Source of the DNA: UBA1412 sp964609795 | GTDB taxonomy: Bacteria; Verrucomicrobiota; Verrucomicrobiia; Limisphaerales; UBA1412 | Assembly: GCA_964609795.1 (NCBI GenBank) | Contig: CAZSTC010000003.1 | Location: 1 to 64,000, forward strand | Direction of reading: 5' to 3' | Length of the DNA stretch: 64,000 nucleotides | Shown: positions 1-8,685 of the stretch, one piece after another | Layout of the letters: each line of letters begins with the position of its first letter | How positions within the stretch are numbered: the first letter of the stretch is position 1 | Notes under the pieces: generated by a model | What the model saw: only the letters and a program-made list of their open reading frames with translations | Database searches by the model: none | What the model was told of the DNA's origin: nothing | Translations under genes and position numbers: made by a program

Positions 1-20
1 CACAACCATGTGAAATGGAA

Positions 21-50
21 TTGACATGAGAAGATCCCTTTTATTATAGT
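21..50 (+). promoter_or_regulatory. sigma70-type promoter of the ABC exporter operon
   Basis: A perfect -35 box TTGACA (21-26) is followed after 18 bases by TATAGT (45-50), one mismatch from the -10 consensus. Transcription would start near 57, about 30 bases before the ATG at 86, and would serve the three-gene exporter operon. Confidence 0.65.
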
Positions 51-85
51 GTATCGGATGGTTCGCGATTCCATGTCTTGAAAGA

Positions 86-1066
86 ATGAAAGAAAAAATT
101 ATTAAAGCGCTTTCCTGTGCCCTCTCGTTGATGTATGCCCTGTTTTTTTTACCAAGTTGCAGTTCAGAAAATGAAGAGAGTGTTCTTGGGTATGTTGAAG
201 GCGAGTACATTTATGTGGCGCCCTCAACAGCGGGAATTTTGCAAACTCTCAACGTAGAGCGCGGGGATCTTGTAGAAACGGGAGCAAAGCTGTTTGCTCT
301 GGATTCTCTACAATTAAATTCTTCATTGGAAGTCGCTCGTCTAAAAATGGCTGCCGCCGAGTCTACTTTGAAGGATTTAAGTAAAGGGGCCAGGCCTGAA
401 GAGATATCCGTTCTTTTAAAGCAACAAGAAGAACTTAAATTGGTGCTGGAGAATGAGAAAAAAGAATACGACCGCGTACAACAATTAGTCAAGGATGGCG
501 TCATTACCGCTTCCGATTTTGATGCTCGTGAGACATCATGGCAGGTGGCCCAGGAAAGATTAAAGGGAATAGAAGCTCAACTAGCTGTGGCAAACTTGAG
601 CGCTCGAGAGGATCAGCTCAATGTTGCCCAAAGACAAGTACTCATAGCAGCCCAGGGAGTGGAGCAAGCTGAAAAGCTTTTACAGGAATCCGCGCCATTA
701 GCCGTGACTGCTGGTAGCGTGGAAGACGTCTTCTATCGCCCGGGTGAGTTTGTGAAAGCAGGTTCTCCGGTGGTGTGCCTTTTACCTCCAGAAAACATTA
801 AAATACGTTTTTTTATACCCGAAAAAATGGTCAGCAAAGTTCAATTGGGTGGCTTGGTTCGAGTCTTCGTCAGCGGCAGTAAGAAGGGGATTTCGAGCAA
901 AATAACTTTTATATCGAAGGCTGCTGAATTCACCCCTCCCGTCATTTACAGCTTGGAATCGCGAGAAAAACTCGTTTTTATGATAGAGGCGACACCAGAA
1001 GAGTCTGTTCAAATTTTACGGCCCGGACTACCGGTTAATGTGCTGATTGATCAAGAGAGTAAATAA
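86..1066 (+). CDS. HlyD/YbhG-type periplasmic adaptor lipoprotein of an ABC exporter
   Basis: This is a membrane-fusion (adaptor) protein that would link an inner-membrane ABC exporter to the outer envelope. The N-terminus is a lipoprotein signal with lipobox LPSC, the lipidated cysteine being residue 25. A biotinyl-lipoyl-like half (about 35-75, GYVEGEYIYVAPSTAGIL) precedes a long helical hairpin (about 75-200) rich in Glu, Lys, Leu and Gln, then a second lipoyl half (about 205-235) and a beta-barrel domain. The length of 326 residues is normal for the YbhG/HlyD-D family. The ATPase gene begins 20 bases downstream and the permease follows, the same gene order as E. coli ybhG-ybhF-ybhS but with one permease. 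No outer-membrane TolC-like gene is in the window. The substrate cannot be inferred. Confidence 0.85.
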   Translation: MKEKIIKALSCALSLMYALFFLPSCSSENEESVLGYVEGEYIYVAPSTAGILQTLNVERGDLVETGAKLFALDSLQLNSSLEVARLKMAAAESTLKDLSKGARPEEISVLLKQQEELKLVLENEKKEYDRVQQLVKDGVITASDFDARETSWQVAQERLKGIEAQLAVANLSAREDQLNVAQRQVLIAAQGVEQAEKLLQESAPLAVTAGSVEDVFYRPGEFVKAGSPVVCLLPPENIKIRFFIPEKMVSKVQLGGLVRVFVSGSKKGISSKITFISKAAEFTPPVIYSLESREKLVFMIEATPEESVQILRPGLPVNVLIDQESK

Positions 1067-1086
1067 TGGGATAAGAGGGGTGTGAT

Positions 1087-2022
1087 GTGAAAGATGAAGT
1101 GCTTCTGGCAATAGATGTGCATAACCTCACAAAACGTTTTGGGAGACATACCGTCGTTAATCGAATTAATTTAGTTGTTCCGCAAGGTAAAGTTTACGGA
1201 TTTTTGGGACCCAATGGCAGCGGGAAAACAACGACGATTCGAATGATTTGTGGGCTTCTTACGCCGGATGAAGGCGAGGGTACCTGTCTCGGGTATGATT
1301 TACGAAGAGAATCTGAAGAAATTCGCAAAAATGTGGGATATATGACTCAGAAGTTCAGTTTCTGGGATGATCTCACAATTCGTGAAAACCTCAATTTTGT
1401 GGGTAAAATTTTTGGGATAAAAGAGTCTAGGGAGCGAATGCAGAATGCACTGCAGAAGTTAGGATTGGAACACAGGGCAGATCAATTGGCAGGAAGTCTC
1501 TCTGGAGGCTGGAAGCAAAGGTTAGCCTTGGCAGCCTGTACGCTTCATGAGCCCAAATTGCTGCTTTTGGATGAACCCACTGCTGGTGTAGACCCTAAAG
1601 CGCGACGTGAGTTTTGGGATGAGATTCATCAACTGGCTTCTCAAGGAATTACTGTGTTGGTTAGCACTCACTATATGGACGAAGCAGAGCGCTGCCATTC
1701 CATTGTTTATATCGCGAATGGAAATATTCTTTCTCAAGGCACCGTTGACGACGTGATTTCTCAATCGGGTTTGAGTACATGGGTAGTGGAGGGAAAAGAT
1801 TTGGTTTCTCTCAAAGAAGAATTACTCAAAAATCCTGCTGTGATGACCGCGGCTGTTTTTGGAGAATCCTTGCATGTCAGTGGATTGGTGCCTGAAGAGC
1901 TCGAAGCCGCTATTGAACCTTACAAGAGCCGAAAAAACCTTTTTTGGAGTCGAGAAGAAACGTCTCTTGAGGACGCCTTCATCTATTACAATACGCTGAT
2001 AAAAGATTTTGAAAGGAGCTAG
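1087..2022 (+). CDS. ABC transporter ATP-binding protein (ABC-2 exporter type)
   Basis: This is the cytoplasmic ATPase that powers the exporter encoded by its neighbours. Walker A is GPNGSGKTT (residues 41-49), the Q-loop is near Gln88, the signature LSGGWKQR is at 138-145, Walker B LLLLDEPT is at 158-165, and the switch histidine lies in STHYMDEAE near 190. A C-terminal extension of about 90 residues after the nucleotide-binding domain is typical of the CcmA/YbhF class. The start is a GTG at 1087, the first in-frame start after the adaptor gene. The stop is 7 bases before the permease ATG, so all three genes are probably one transcript. This single-domain protein differs from E. coli YbhF, which carries two ATPase domains. 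Confidence 0.92.
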   Translation: MKDEVLLAIDVHNLTKRFGRHTVVNRINLVVPQGKVYGFLGPNGSGKTTTIRMICGLLTPDEGEGTCLGYDLRRESEEIRKNVGYMTQKFSFWDDLTIRENLNFVGKIFGIKESRERMQNALQKLGLEHRADQLAGSLSGGWKQRLALAACTLHEPKLLLLDEPTAGVDPKARREFWDEIHQLASQGITVLVSTHYMDEAERCHSIVYIANGNILSQGTVDDVISQSGLSTWVVEGKDLVSLKEELLKNPAVMTAAVFGESLHVSGLVPEELEAAIEPYKSRKNLFWSREETSLEDAFIYYNTLIKDFERS

Positions 2023-2029
2023 AAGATAG

Positions 2030-3169
2030 ATGTGGAAGGGTAGGTTTTCTTTTGGCCGCACCTGGGCCATCATGCAGAAAGAATTTACGCAGCTGAGGCG
2101 TGAGCGCTCTACTTTTGCTATGATAGTTTTGTTGCCAATAATTCAATTGCTTCTATTCGGATACGCTGTTGATACGAATCCCAAAAATCTTCCTACTTAC
2201 ATTCTCTGTCGTGACCAAAGCGTGTTTTCACGTAGTCTGGTAGCAGGTCTGAAAAATTCTCTCTACTTTGATATTCGTGGAGATGTGCATTCTGACGAAG
2301 AAGGGGAAAACCTTTTACGAAAAGGCCAAGCTCAATTCATAGTTACAATTCCTGAGAATTTTGAGCGGGATTTAGTTGGTGGAAAAAAACCTGCCGTATT
2401 GGTCCAGGTTGATGCCACAGACCCTGTTGCTTCCAGTGGACCTGTAGCAGCAATGAACGGCATTTTGGAGAGCGTTTCGAGGCATGATTTGAAAGGACCG
2501 CTGGAACATTTAAACACTGGTAAACCTGCTGTGGAGCTAATTCAGCATCGAATGTACAATCCGGAAGGATTAACCCGTTTTAATATTGTGCCGGGGCTTT
2601 TGGGAATTGTTCTGACAATGACTGGAGTAATGATGGTGGCTTTAGCTCTTACACGTGAGAGAGAACGCGGCACGATGGAAAATTTGTTGGCAATGCCCGC
2701 AAGACCCTTAGAAGTCATGATTGGGAAAATTGTGCCCTATATTTTTATTGGTTATATTCAGTCGACGATAGTAGTAACGGCAGCCCGGATTTTATTTTCC
2801 GTTCCCGTCTTGGGAAGCTTGTGGTTGTTAGGCGGGGTCCTTGGAATTTTTATCACATGCAATATGGCGATGGGATATGCATTGGCTACAATTTCCCGAA
2901 CACAAATGCAGGCAATGCAGGGAACTATTTTAATCACATTACCTTCTTTAATGCTTTCCGGATTTATCTTCCCTTTCTTGGGGATGCCGGCGTGGGCTCA
3001 GACTATCGGGCATATGATTCCAATGACCTATTTTAATCGTATAGTCAGAGGGATCATGCTTAAAGGAAGCGGAATAGGAGAGATTTGGCCTGAAACCTGG
3101 CCGCTATTGATCTTCCTGTTAATAGCTACAATGATTGCGATTAAGTGCTATCGCAAAACGATTGATTAA
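2030..3169 (+). CDS. ABC-2 type permease of the exporter
   Basis: This is the membrane subunit of the exporter. One hydrophobic segment near residues 30-50 is followed by a large extracytoplasmic region (about 50-185). Five or six further membrane segments come after residue 190. The conserved ABC-2 stretch TRERERGTMENLLAMPARP (about 218-236) is the coupling region seen in YhhJ/YbhR/YbhS permeases. Length (379) is typical. One permease gene implies a homodimer. Its stop codon overlaps by four bases the stop of the convergent thiH gene, so the two transcripts must terminate inside each other's genes or by antisense collision. Confidence 0.9.
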   Translation: MWKGRFSFGRTWAIMQKEFTQLRRERSTFAMIVLLPIIQLLLFGYAVDTNPKNLPTYILCRDQSVFSRSLVAGLKNSLYFDIRGDVHSDEEGENLLRKGQAQFIVTIPENFERDLVGGKKPAVLVQVDATDPVASSGPVAAMNGILESVSRHDLKGPLEHLNTGKPAVELIQHRMYNPEGLTRFNIVPGLLGIVLTMTGVMMVALALTRERERGTMENLLAMPARPLEVMIGKIVPYIFIGYIQSTIVVTAARILFSVPVLGSLWLLGGVLGIFITCNMAMGYALATISRTQMQAMQGTILITLPSLMLSGFIFPFLGMPAWAQTIGHMIPMTYFNRIVRGIMLKGSGIGEIWPETWPLLIFLLIATMIAIKCYRKTID

Positions 3170-4329
3170 AGGGAAGTATTCTCAGTAAACGATAATGATT
3201 GCTCCCAGTCTTTCCAGACAGGCTCATAACCGAGGTTTTTGAGAAAGGCGGAAACTTCTTCAGGCGTTCTGCTATCGGCTATTTCAAACTGAGTAGTAGC
3301 CGGTGTTTCAGGCGTTTTTTCCGAAGTGCAGCTTTCGTGGGTGTAGCCCCCAGGTTCTGTGTGGCTGCCAGCACTTACGGAGGTAAAACCTAGAGGGAAA
3401 AGACGATTGCGCATTTCCGGGGACTCCCGTGTGGAAAGCGTCATAGCGACATCAGGGAAAAGAATCCGCAACGCACATACTAAACCTACAAATTGGCGAT
3501 CGCTCAAAAGGTGTTCAGGCTTGAATTCACCGGCATGAGGGCGAAGTCTGGGAAAGGAAATACCTATTTGAGCTTTCCAGCAATGCTTGATCAAATACTG
3601 AACATGAGCAGCCAGGCAAATAACATCTTTTTGCCAAGAGCTCAGGCCAAAAAGAACTCCCAGGCCAAGCTTTTTCATTCCTCCATCATAGGCTCGCTCC
3701 GGTGTTTCCAAACGCCATTGAAAATTGCGCTTTGGGCCGGATGGGTGAAATTCACCATAGCCCGATTCGATATAAGTTTCCTGAAAAACCGTAATCCCTG
3801 CAGTGCCTGCTTCGACTAAATTTCGATAGTCCTCCACTGAAGTTGGAGCCACCTCAAAACAAACCTCGGAAAACCGTTCAGCTGCCAGTTTGGCACACTG
3901 ACAAAGATAGGAATTGGAAACTTTAAGAGGATTTTCAGACGCGACTAATAGAAGGCTGCGAAAACCGTGCTCGTATAAGAACCCCATCTCTCGATCAACC
4001 TCTTTTAAATTAAGAGATTTTCGATGAATTATATTATGGCGGTTAAAGCTACAATATTTACAAGCATTCACGCACTCATTGGAAAGGTAAAGCGGGGCAA
4101 AGAAGCGGATAGCCTTTCCGAAACGTTGAATAGTGAGGAGGTGCGCTCGTTGGGCAATTCTTTTTAATAGATGGCTCTCAAAAGCGGCAGGAGAAATTAG
4201 AGCTGCAAAATCGGCTAGAGACGGGTGAGGCTGAGATAAAGCCCGCTCAACAGCCACACTATCGGCCCGTTGAGACAGATCATTGAGCTCATTAATTGGA
4301 AGCGATTGAAGTTCAGAATAAAAGGACAT
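3166..4329 (-). CDS. thiH: 2-iminoacetate synthase, radical SAM (ThiH)
   Basis: ThiH cleaves tyrosine by radical SAM chemistry to give dehydroglycine (2-iminoacetate) and p-cresol. Dehydroglycine feeds thiazole formation in anaerobic-type thiamine synthesis. The radical SAM cluster motif CVNACKYC gives Cys86, Cys90 and Cys93 for the 4Fe-4S cluster. The surrounding FAPLYLSNE and SFNRHN and the downstream VEDYRNLVEAG segment are characteristic of ThiH rather than HydG or BioB. Length 387 is normal. No other thiamine gene (thiG, thiS, thiF, thiC) lies in the window and no TPP riboswitch was recognised in front. A strong hairpin with a T tract sits directly before the start codon. Confidence 0.88.
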   Translation of the reverse strand: MSFYSELQSLPINELNDLSQRADSVAVERALSQPHPSLADFAALISPAAFESHLLKRIAQRAHLLTIQRFGKAIRFFAPLYLSNECVNACKYCSFNRHNIIHRKSLNLKEVDREMGFLYEHGFRSLLLVASENPLKVSNSYLCQCAKLAAERFSEVCFEVAPTSVEDYRNLVEAGTAGITVFQETYIESGYGEFHPSGPKRNFQWRLETPERAYDGGMKKLGLGVLFGLSSWQKDVICLAAHVQYLIKHCWKAQIGISFPRLRPHAGEFKPEHLLSDRQFVGLVCALRILFPDVAMTLSTRESPEMRNRLFPLGFTSVSAGSHTEPGGYTHESCTSEKTPETPATTQFEIADSRTPEEVSAFLKNLGYEPVWKDWEQSLSFTENTSL

Positions 4330-4330
4330 G

Positions 4331-4371
4331 GAAAAATACAGAAGTTGCCGGCCCCAGAAAGACCAGCAACT
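4331..4371 (-). terminator. Intrinsic terminator or attenuator between secA and thiH
   Basis: On the minus strand, 4371-4361 pairs with 4353-4343 in an 11-bp stem with two G-T pairs and a 7-base loop. The tract TATTTTT follows at 4337-4331. It lies 63 bases after the secA stop. The T tract ends one base before the thiH ATG at 4329, so it could end secA transcription or control thiH entry. Confidence 0.6.
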
Positions 4372-4433
4372 TGCTTATCATTCAATATAAAAACACCTTG
4401 CTACATAAGCCGGCCGATCTTTGCCACAGTTCA

Positions 4434-7400
4434 CTAATTGGAACCCTCGTTATGCTTCAGAACGCCACAGCAATGTTTGAATTTTTTACCACTGCCACAA
4501 GGACAGGGATCATTCCGTCCCACCGTGGGATGCCTCCGAACTGGCTGCCGTTTGGGGGCAATCCGCTCTTGGCTTGCAGGCGCACTCGCACTTTGAGAAA
4601 CATCCCCTGATTCAACAGATGATGTATCGTGAACCGTTTGCATCTTAGAAAGGTTTTGCAAAAACTGTTGGAAAGCCATCAAGCTTGAAGCACTACGGAA
4701 AATGTTATGGCAAATCTGAGTTTTAATGTCCAGCATGAGCTTGTCGAACGTTTTGTAAGCTTCTGCTTTATATTCCAGAAGAGGATCACGCTGACCATAG
4801 GCACGCAAAGAAATTGCATTGCGCAAATGGTCCATATGATAGAGATGCTCTTGCCACAAACGGTCAATCGCGCTCAGGATGGTATAGCGTTCTACACTCT
4901 TCAAAGCATCGGGATTTTCAAAGCTTGCTTTGAGCATGTAAGCTTCACGAATAGCTTCAACCAAATGCACTGCCACTGCAAATTGCTGTGGACTCAACTC
5001 TCCGTAGAGCGAATCCGAAAGGGGCTTCTCTGTGCCAGTGTTAGCCACGTTCTCCAATATTTGAATTGTCTGAGAGAGTGGGAAGTGCAGGTTTACCCAA
5101 TCCAGGAGCTCACGCAAATTCCAGTCTCCTACGTCCTGGCCGGGAAGAGAGCATTTTTGCACCTTTTGGACAACGACCTCTTCCATGACATCCAGGAGTC
5201 GGTCCTGAACATCTTCAGAATGAATAATCTCATTCCGGAATCCGTAAACGACCTCTCTCTGTTTGTTCATCACATCATCATATTCAAGAGTGCGTTTACG
5301 AATCTGATAATGATGTTGTTCAACTCGTTTTTGCGCTGTCTGGATGGATCGATTTAAAAGAGGGTGGTTTAACTCCTGATTCTCTTCCAAACCTACGCGC
5401 TCCATTATTTTGATGATACGATCTGAACCAAAAAGGCGCATAACGTCATCCTCAAGCGAAATAAAGAAATGAGAAGAACCCGGATCGCCCTGACGTGCAC
5501 AGCGCCCTCTCAACTGCCGATCAATACGGCGTGATTCATGGCGCTCTGTTCCGACGACATGTAACCCACCGAGCGCCGCTATCCCTTCGCCCAGCTTAAT
5601 ATCTGTACCGCGCCCGGCCATGTTCGTTGCGATAGTTACCGCACCGCGTTGGCCTGCTCGAGCGATAATCTCGGCTTCTTTTTGGTGATATTTTGCATTT
5701 AAGACACTATGAGGAATATTCACTTTGCGCAGCATATTAGAGAGAACCTCACTGCTCTCCACGGAGCGGGTGCCGACCAAAATGGGGCGCCCTACACGAT
5801 GCAATTCAGTGATTTCATTAACTACGGCAGTGTACTTCTCACGCTGAGTTTTATAAACAGAGTCATTGGAATCCTTACGTGCCACAACGCGATTGGTGGG
5901 AATAACCAATACCTTTAATTTATAAATATCAAAAAATTCGTTCGCTTCAGTTTCAGCTGTACCCGTCATGCCGGCTAGCTTTTTGTAGAGACGGAAGTAA
6001 TTTTGAATTGTAATCGTGGCTAAGGTTTGAGTCTCTCGCTCAATTTCCACACCCTCTTTTGCTTCAACTGCCTGGTGCAACCCATCGCTCCAGCGACGCC
6101 CCGTCATCAAACGCCCCGTATGTTCGTCTACGATAATGACTTTATTGTCTTGGACTACGTATTGAACATCTTTCTCAAAGAGGCAATATGCCTTAAGCAA
6201 TTGGGAAATGACATGAATCTGGGCTGATTTGTTTTCGAACTCCTGCTGAACAGCCTGTTTAAGCTGCATTTTTTTTGCAGGATCGTACTCAGGGTTTGAA
6301 TCAATATCATGAAATGCAGTGATAGTATCCGGTAAGACATAGGCGTTCGGATCATCGGGATGCATAAAGTTGCGTCCCTTTTCGGTTAAATCCGCATCAT
6401 GTCCTTTTTCGTCCACAGCAAAATAAAGTTCTTCTTTTTGCGCATAAAGAGTTTTTTTGGACTGGTCGGCATGAAGCTCCAGCTCTACGTCGTTGACCAA
6501 ACGTAAGTTGTCGGGATCCTCCATGAGAGAGAGGAAGGCTGGCATCTTTGGCGCTCCAATTTTAGTCCGGTAAAGCAGAAGGCCAATTTCCTGTTTGAGA
6601 TTTGCAACCGTTTCGGAACGCGCGTCCTTTTCCTTCTCTAACTCTAATTTTTTTAAGAGTTTTTTGGCTTCCTCCAAATATCCGCCGCAGTGCCGCCTTT
6701 GTAACTCCACCAGACTGGTAATTCTGGGTTTGAACTGCTCGTACAGCTTGTTATCAAAAGCAACAACAGAGGGGCCGCTGATAATCAACGGAACTCGAGC
6801 CTCATCTATCAGAATGGAGTCAACCTCGTCTACAATTGCAAAGTTATATCCCCTTTGAACTTGCTCTGTGGCTGTGGTCGCCATCCCGTTATCTCTAAGA
6901 TAATCAAAACCATATTCCGCATTTGTGCCGTATGTGATGTCACAGGCATATTGCGCTCTGCGCTCCATGGGGGATTGATCATGTAGAATACAACCGACAC
7001 TTAGGCCGAGAAACTTGAAAATAGTTCCCATCCATTCACTATCGCGTGCGGCGAGATAGTCGTTCACGGTAACCAGATGAGCACCTCGTCCGCTTAGCGC
7101 GTTCAGGTAAAGGGGCAAAGTGGCCACCAAGGTTTTACCTTCACCTGTAGCCATTTCGGAAATCATACCTCGATGAAGGGCGATACCGCCGATCAGCTGG
7201 ACGTCAAAGGGGATCATATCCCAAATCAGCTTCTGCCCACGAACCTCCATCTCTCTACCCATCAACCTGCGGCACGCATTCTTAACAGCAGCAAATGCCT
7301 CTGGCAAAACTTCATCGAGGGCTTGAGTCCTTTTTTCATCATCCTCGATTGCCGAGATACTGGCTTTCCATTGAAGGGTTTTTTCCCTCAAAGCTTCATC

Positions 7401-7517
7401 TGATAAAGATTGAAAAGAAACCTCGAGGTCGTTAATTTTTTTTACCAAACCCCGGAGTTTCTTCACCTCACGATCATTCTTGGTACCGAATACTTTTTTA
7501 AATAAATAGCCTATCAT
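4434..7517 (-). CDS. secA: Preprotein translocase ATPase SecA
   Basis: SecA is the motor ATPase that drives unfolded preproteins through SecYEG. The DEAD-box motor is intact: Walker A ATGEGKT (residues 123-129), DEVD (230-233), GTNAEYGFDYLRDN upstream of it, and helicase motifs TNMAGRGTDI and QLRGRCARQGDPG in the second nucleotide-binding fold. The C-terminus carries the zinc-binding SEC-C motif CPCGSGKKFKHCC, which binds SecB or ribosomes in other bacteria. At 1027 residues it is over 100 longer than the E. coli protein. The extra length lies mainly in a charged segment around residues 260-420, as often seen in PVC and Bacteroidota SecA. A promoter lies 14 bases or so upstream of the ATG. 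Confidence 0.98.
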   Translation of the reverse strand: MIGYLFKKVFGTKNDREVKKLRGLVKKINDLEVSFQSLSDEALREKTLQWKASISAIEDDEKRTQALDEVLPEAFAAVKNACRRLMGREMEVRGQKLIWDMIPFDVQLIGGIALHRGMISEMATGEGKTLVATLPLYLNALSGRGAHLVTVNDYLAARDSEWMGTIFKFLGLSVGCILHDQSPMERRAQYACDITYGTNAEYGFDYLRDNGMATTATEQVQRGYNFAIVDEVDSILIDEARVPLIISGPSVVAFDNKLYEQFKPRITSLVELQRRHCGGYLEEAKKLLKKLELEKEKDARSETVANLKQEIGLLLYRTKIGAPKMPAFLSLMEDPDNLRLVNDVELELHADQSKKTLYAQKEELYFAVDEKGHDADLTEKGRNFMHPDDPNAYVLPDTITAFHDIDSNPEYDPAKKMQLKQAVQQEFENKSAQIHVISQLLKAYCLFEKDVQYVVQDNKVIIVDEHTGRLMTGRRWSDGLHQAVEAKEGVEIERETQTLATITIQNYFRLYKKLAGMTGTAETEANEFFDIYKLKVLVIPTNRVVARKDSNDSVYKTQREKYTAVVNEITELHRVGRPILVGTRSVESSEVLSNMLRKVNIPHSVLNAKYHQKEAEIIARAGQRGAVTIATNMAGRGTDIKLGEGIAALGGLHVVGTERHESRRIDRQLRGRCARQGDPGSSHFFISLEDDVMRLFGSDRIIKIMERVGLEENQELNHPLLNRSIQTAQKRVEQHHYQIRKRTLEYDDVMNKQREVVYGFRNEIIHSEDVQDRLLDVMEEVVVQKVQKCSLPGQDVGDWNLRELLDWVNLHFPLSQTIQILENVANTGTEKPLSDSLYGELSPQQFAVAVHLVEAIREAYMLKASFENPDALKSVERYTILSAIDRLWQEHLYHMDHLRNAISLRAYGQRDPLLEYKAEAYKTFDKLMLDIKTQICHNIFRSASSLMAFQQFLQNLSKMQTVHDTSSVESGDVSQSASAPASQERIAPKRQPVRRHPTVGRNDPCPCGSGKKFKHCCGVLKHNEGSN

Positions 7518-7537
7518 ATCGCCGACAAACCAAGGGA

Positions 7538-7565
7538 ATTATCCCGCAGGGGGCTGAGAAGTCAA
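7538..7565 (-). promoter_or_regulatory. Promoter of secA
   Basis: On the minus strand, TTGACT (7565-7560) and GATAAT (7543-7538) are separated by 16 bases. The predicted start of transcription is near 7531, leaving a 5' leader of only about 14 bases before the secA ATG at 7517. No Shine-Dalgarno sequence is visible in it. Confidence 0.5.
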
Positions 7566-7610
7566 CAAAAGAGCGTAATTTAAATAATAGGATTATCTTA
7601 TCTCCCTCTT

Positions 7611-8654
7611 TTAGAAAAGGTTATATTTTGGGAGATGTTGGTCCAGCGTAGAGTGGACTGGCTGTGGCTTGTAAGAATGCTTTAGTTCACCCGCATCATC
7701 CAAAAAACGGAGCCTCTCCTTAGAGTACTGTTCTACAATTTGGTGAAATTGTGCCAAAGAAGTGCATTGGCTAATTTGCCGGTTAACCTCACGAGACGGC
7801 CCCATTCTGCGTGTATAAAACGGGGCGATTTTACGAAATTGGCAGCAAGCAGATTTTTCTCCACAAAGTTCAACCAACAACTCCAGATGACGGATCATAA
7901 AATCCAGGCGGTTCTGAAATGATGGATTGGCAGATGAGTTTTCTTTAATTTCTTTAAAAATCCAAGGGTTATAAAGCGCACCACGTCCAATTGAAAGTCC
8001 TGAAGCTTCCGTTCTCTCAAGCATCAGCCGTGCGTTTTCTAGTGTCGTCACATCGCCATTAGCAAAGACAGGAATTTTTGAAGCCTCTTGTACTACGGCC
8101 GCAATTCCATCCAGGCTGACATCTCCTGAAAAACCTTGAGAACGATATCGCCCGTGAATTGTGATGGATTGAATTCCAGTTTCCTGAAAAGCGTTTGCCA
8201 AGCTAGGGGCGATAAGGTTGCCCAGTTCTACTCCTAAGCGCATTTTTACCGTAACCGGAATTTTTACTGCTTCAACAACAGATTCAACAAGCCTCAACGC
8301 TAACTCCGGTTGTGTAAGAAGTGCCGCCCCCCCGCCATTTTTGAAGATTTTGGGCGCAGGGCAACCCATGTTTATATCGATAAAGAATGCCCCGTGAGCC
8401 TCAGCAATGCGAGCGGCCTCGGCCATTTCTTGGGTGATATTGCCAAAAAGTTGGACTCCACAGGGAGTATCCTCTTCTGAAAGTGTAATCAACCGTAAGG
8501 CTTCAGGATTCCTTTCGATCAGGGATCGTGCATTGATTAGCTCGGTTACGGTATAATCCACCCCGGGAGCTATCATTCTAATCAAGGCCCGGAAGGGGAG
8601 GTTTGTGTAGCCTGCCATAGGGGCTAAAATTAATGGGACTGGTGATGTGGGCAA
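7611..8654 (-). CDS. tRNA-dihydrouridine synthase (DusB-like)
   Basis: This flavoenzyme reduces specific uridines of tRNA to dihydrouridine using NAD(P)H. The N-terminal FMN-barrel motif LAPMAGYTNLPFR is at residues 10-22. The catalytic cysteine is Cys98 in INMGCPAPKI, followed by the glycine-rich GGGAALL loop. TVKMRLG and IHGR strands (the latter with the FMN-contacting His) and IPVFANGDV complete the TIM barrel. Length 347 fits DusB/Dus-like proteins. It sits between secA and the di-haem protein gene, all on the minus strand, with no obvious shared function. The exact Dus subtype is not certain from sequence alone. Confidence 0.9.
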   Translation of the reverse strand: MPTSPVPLILAPMAGYTNLPFRALIRMIAPGVDYTVTELINARSLIERNPEALRLITLSEEDTPCGVQLFGNITQEMAEAARIAEAHGAFFIDINMGCPAPKIFKNGGGAALLTQPELALRLVESVVEAVKIPVTVKMRLGVELGNLIAPSLANAFQETGIQSITIHGRYRSQGFSGDVSLDGIAAVVQEASKIPVFANGDVTTLENARLMLERTEASGLSIGRGALYNPWIFKEIKENSSANPSFQNRLDFMIRHLELLVELCGEKSACCQFRKIAPFYTRRMGPSREVNRQISQCTSLAQFHQIVEQYSKERLRFLDDAGELKHSYKPQPVHSTLDQHLPKYNLF

Positions 8655-8685
8655 TATATTAAGAAGGGTAGGAGGTTAGCGAAGA

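Noticed and set aside
4330..4433. TPP riboswitch in front of thiH
   Set aside because: The gap of about 100 bases has a terminator-like hairpin but none of the conserved thi-box sequence, such as the CUGAGA core.
4707..5357. A 216-residue open frame on the plus strand inside secA
   Set aside because: It is antisense to an intact, well-conserved secA and shows no family features. It is a frame shadow.
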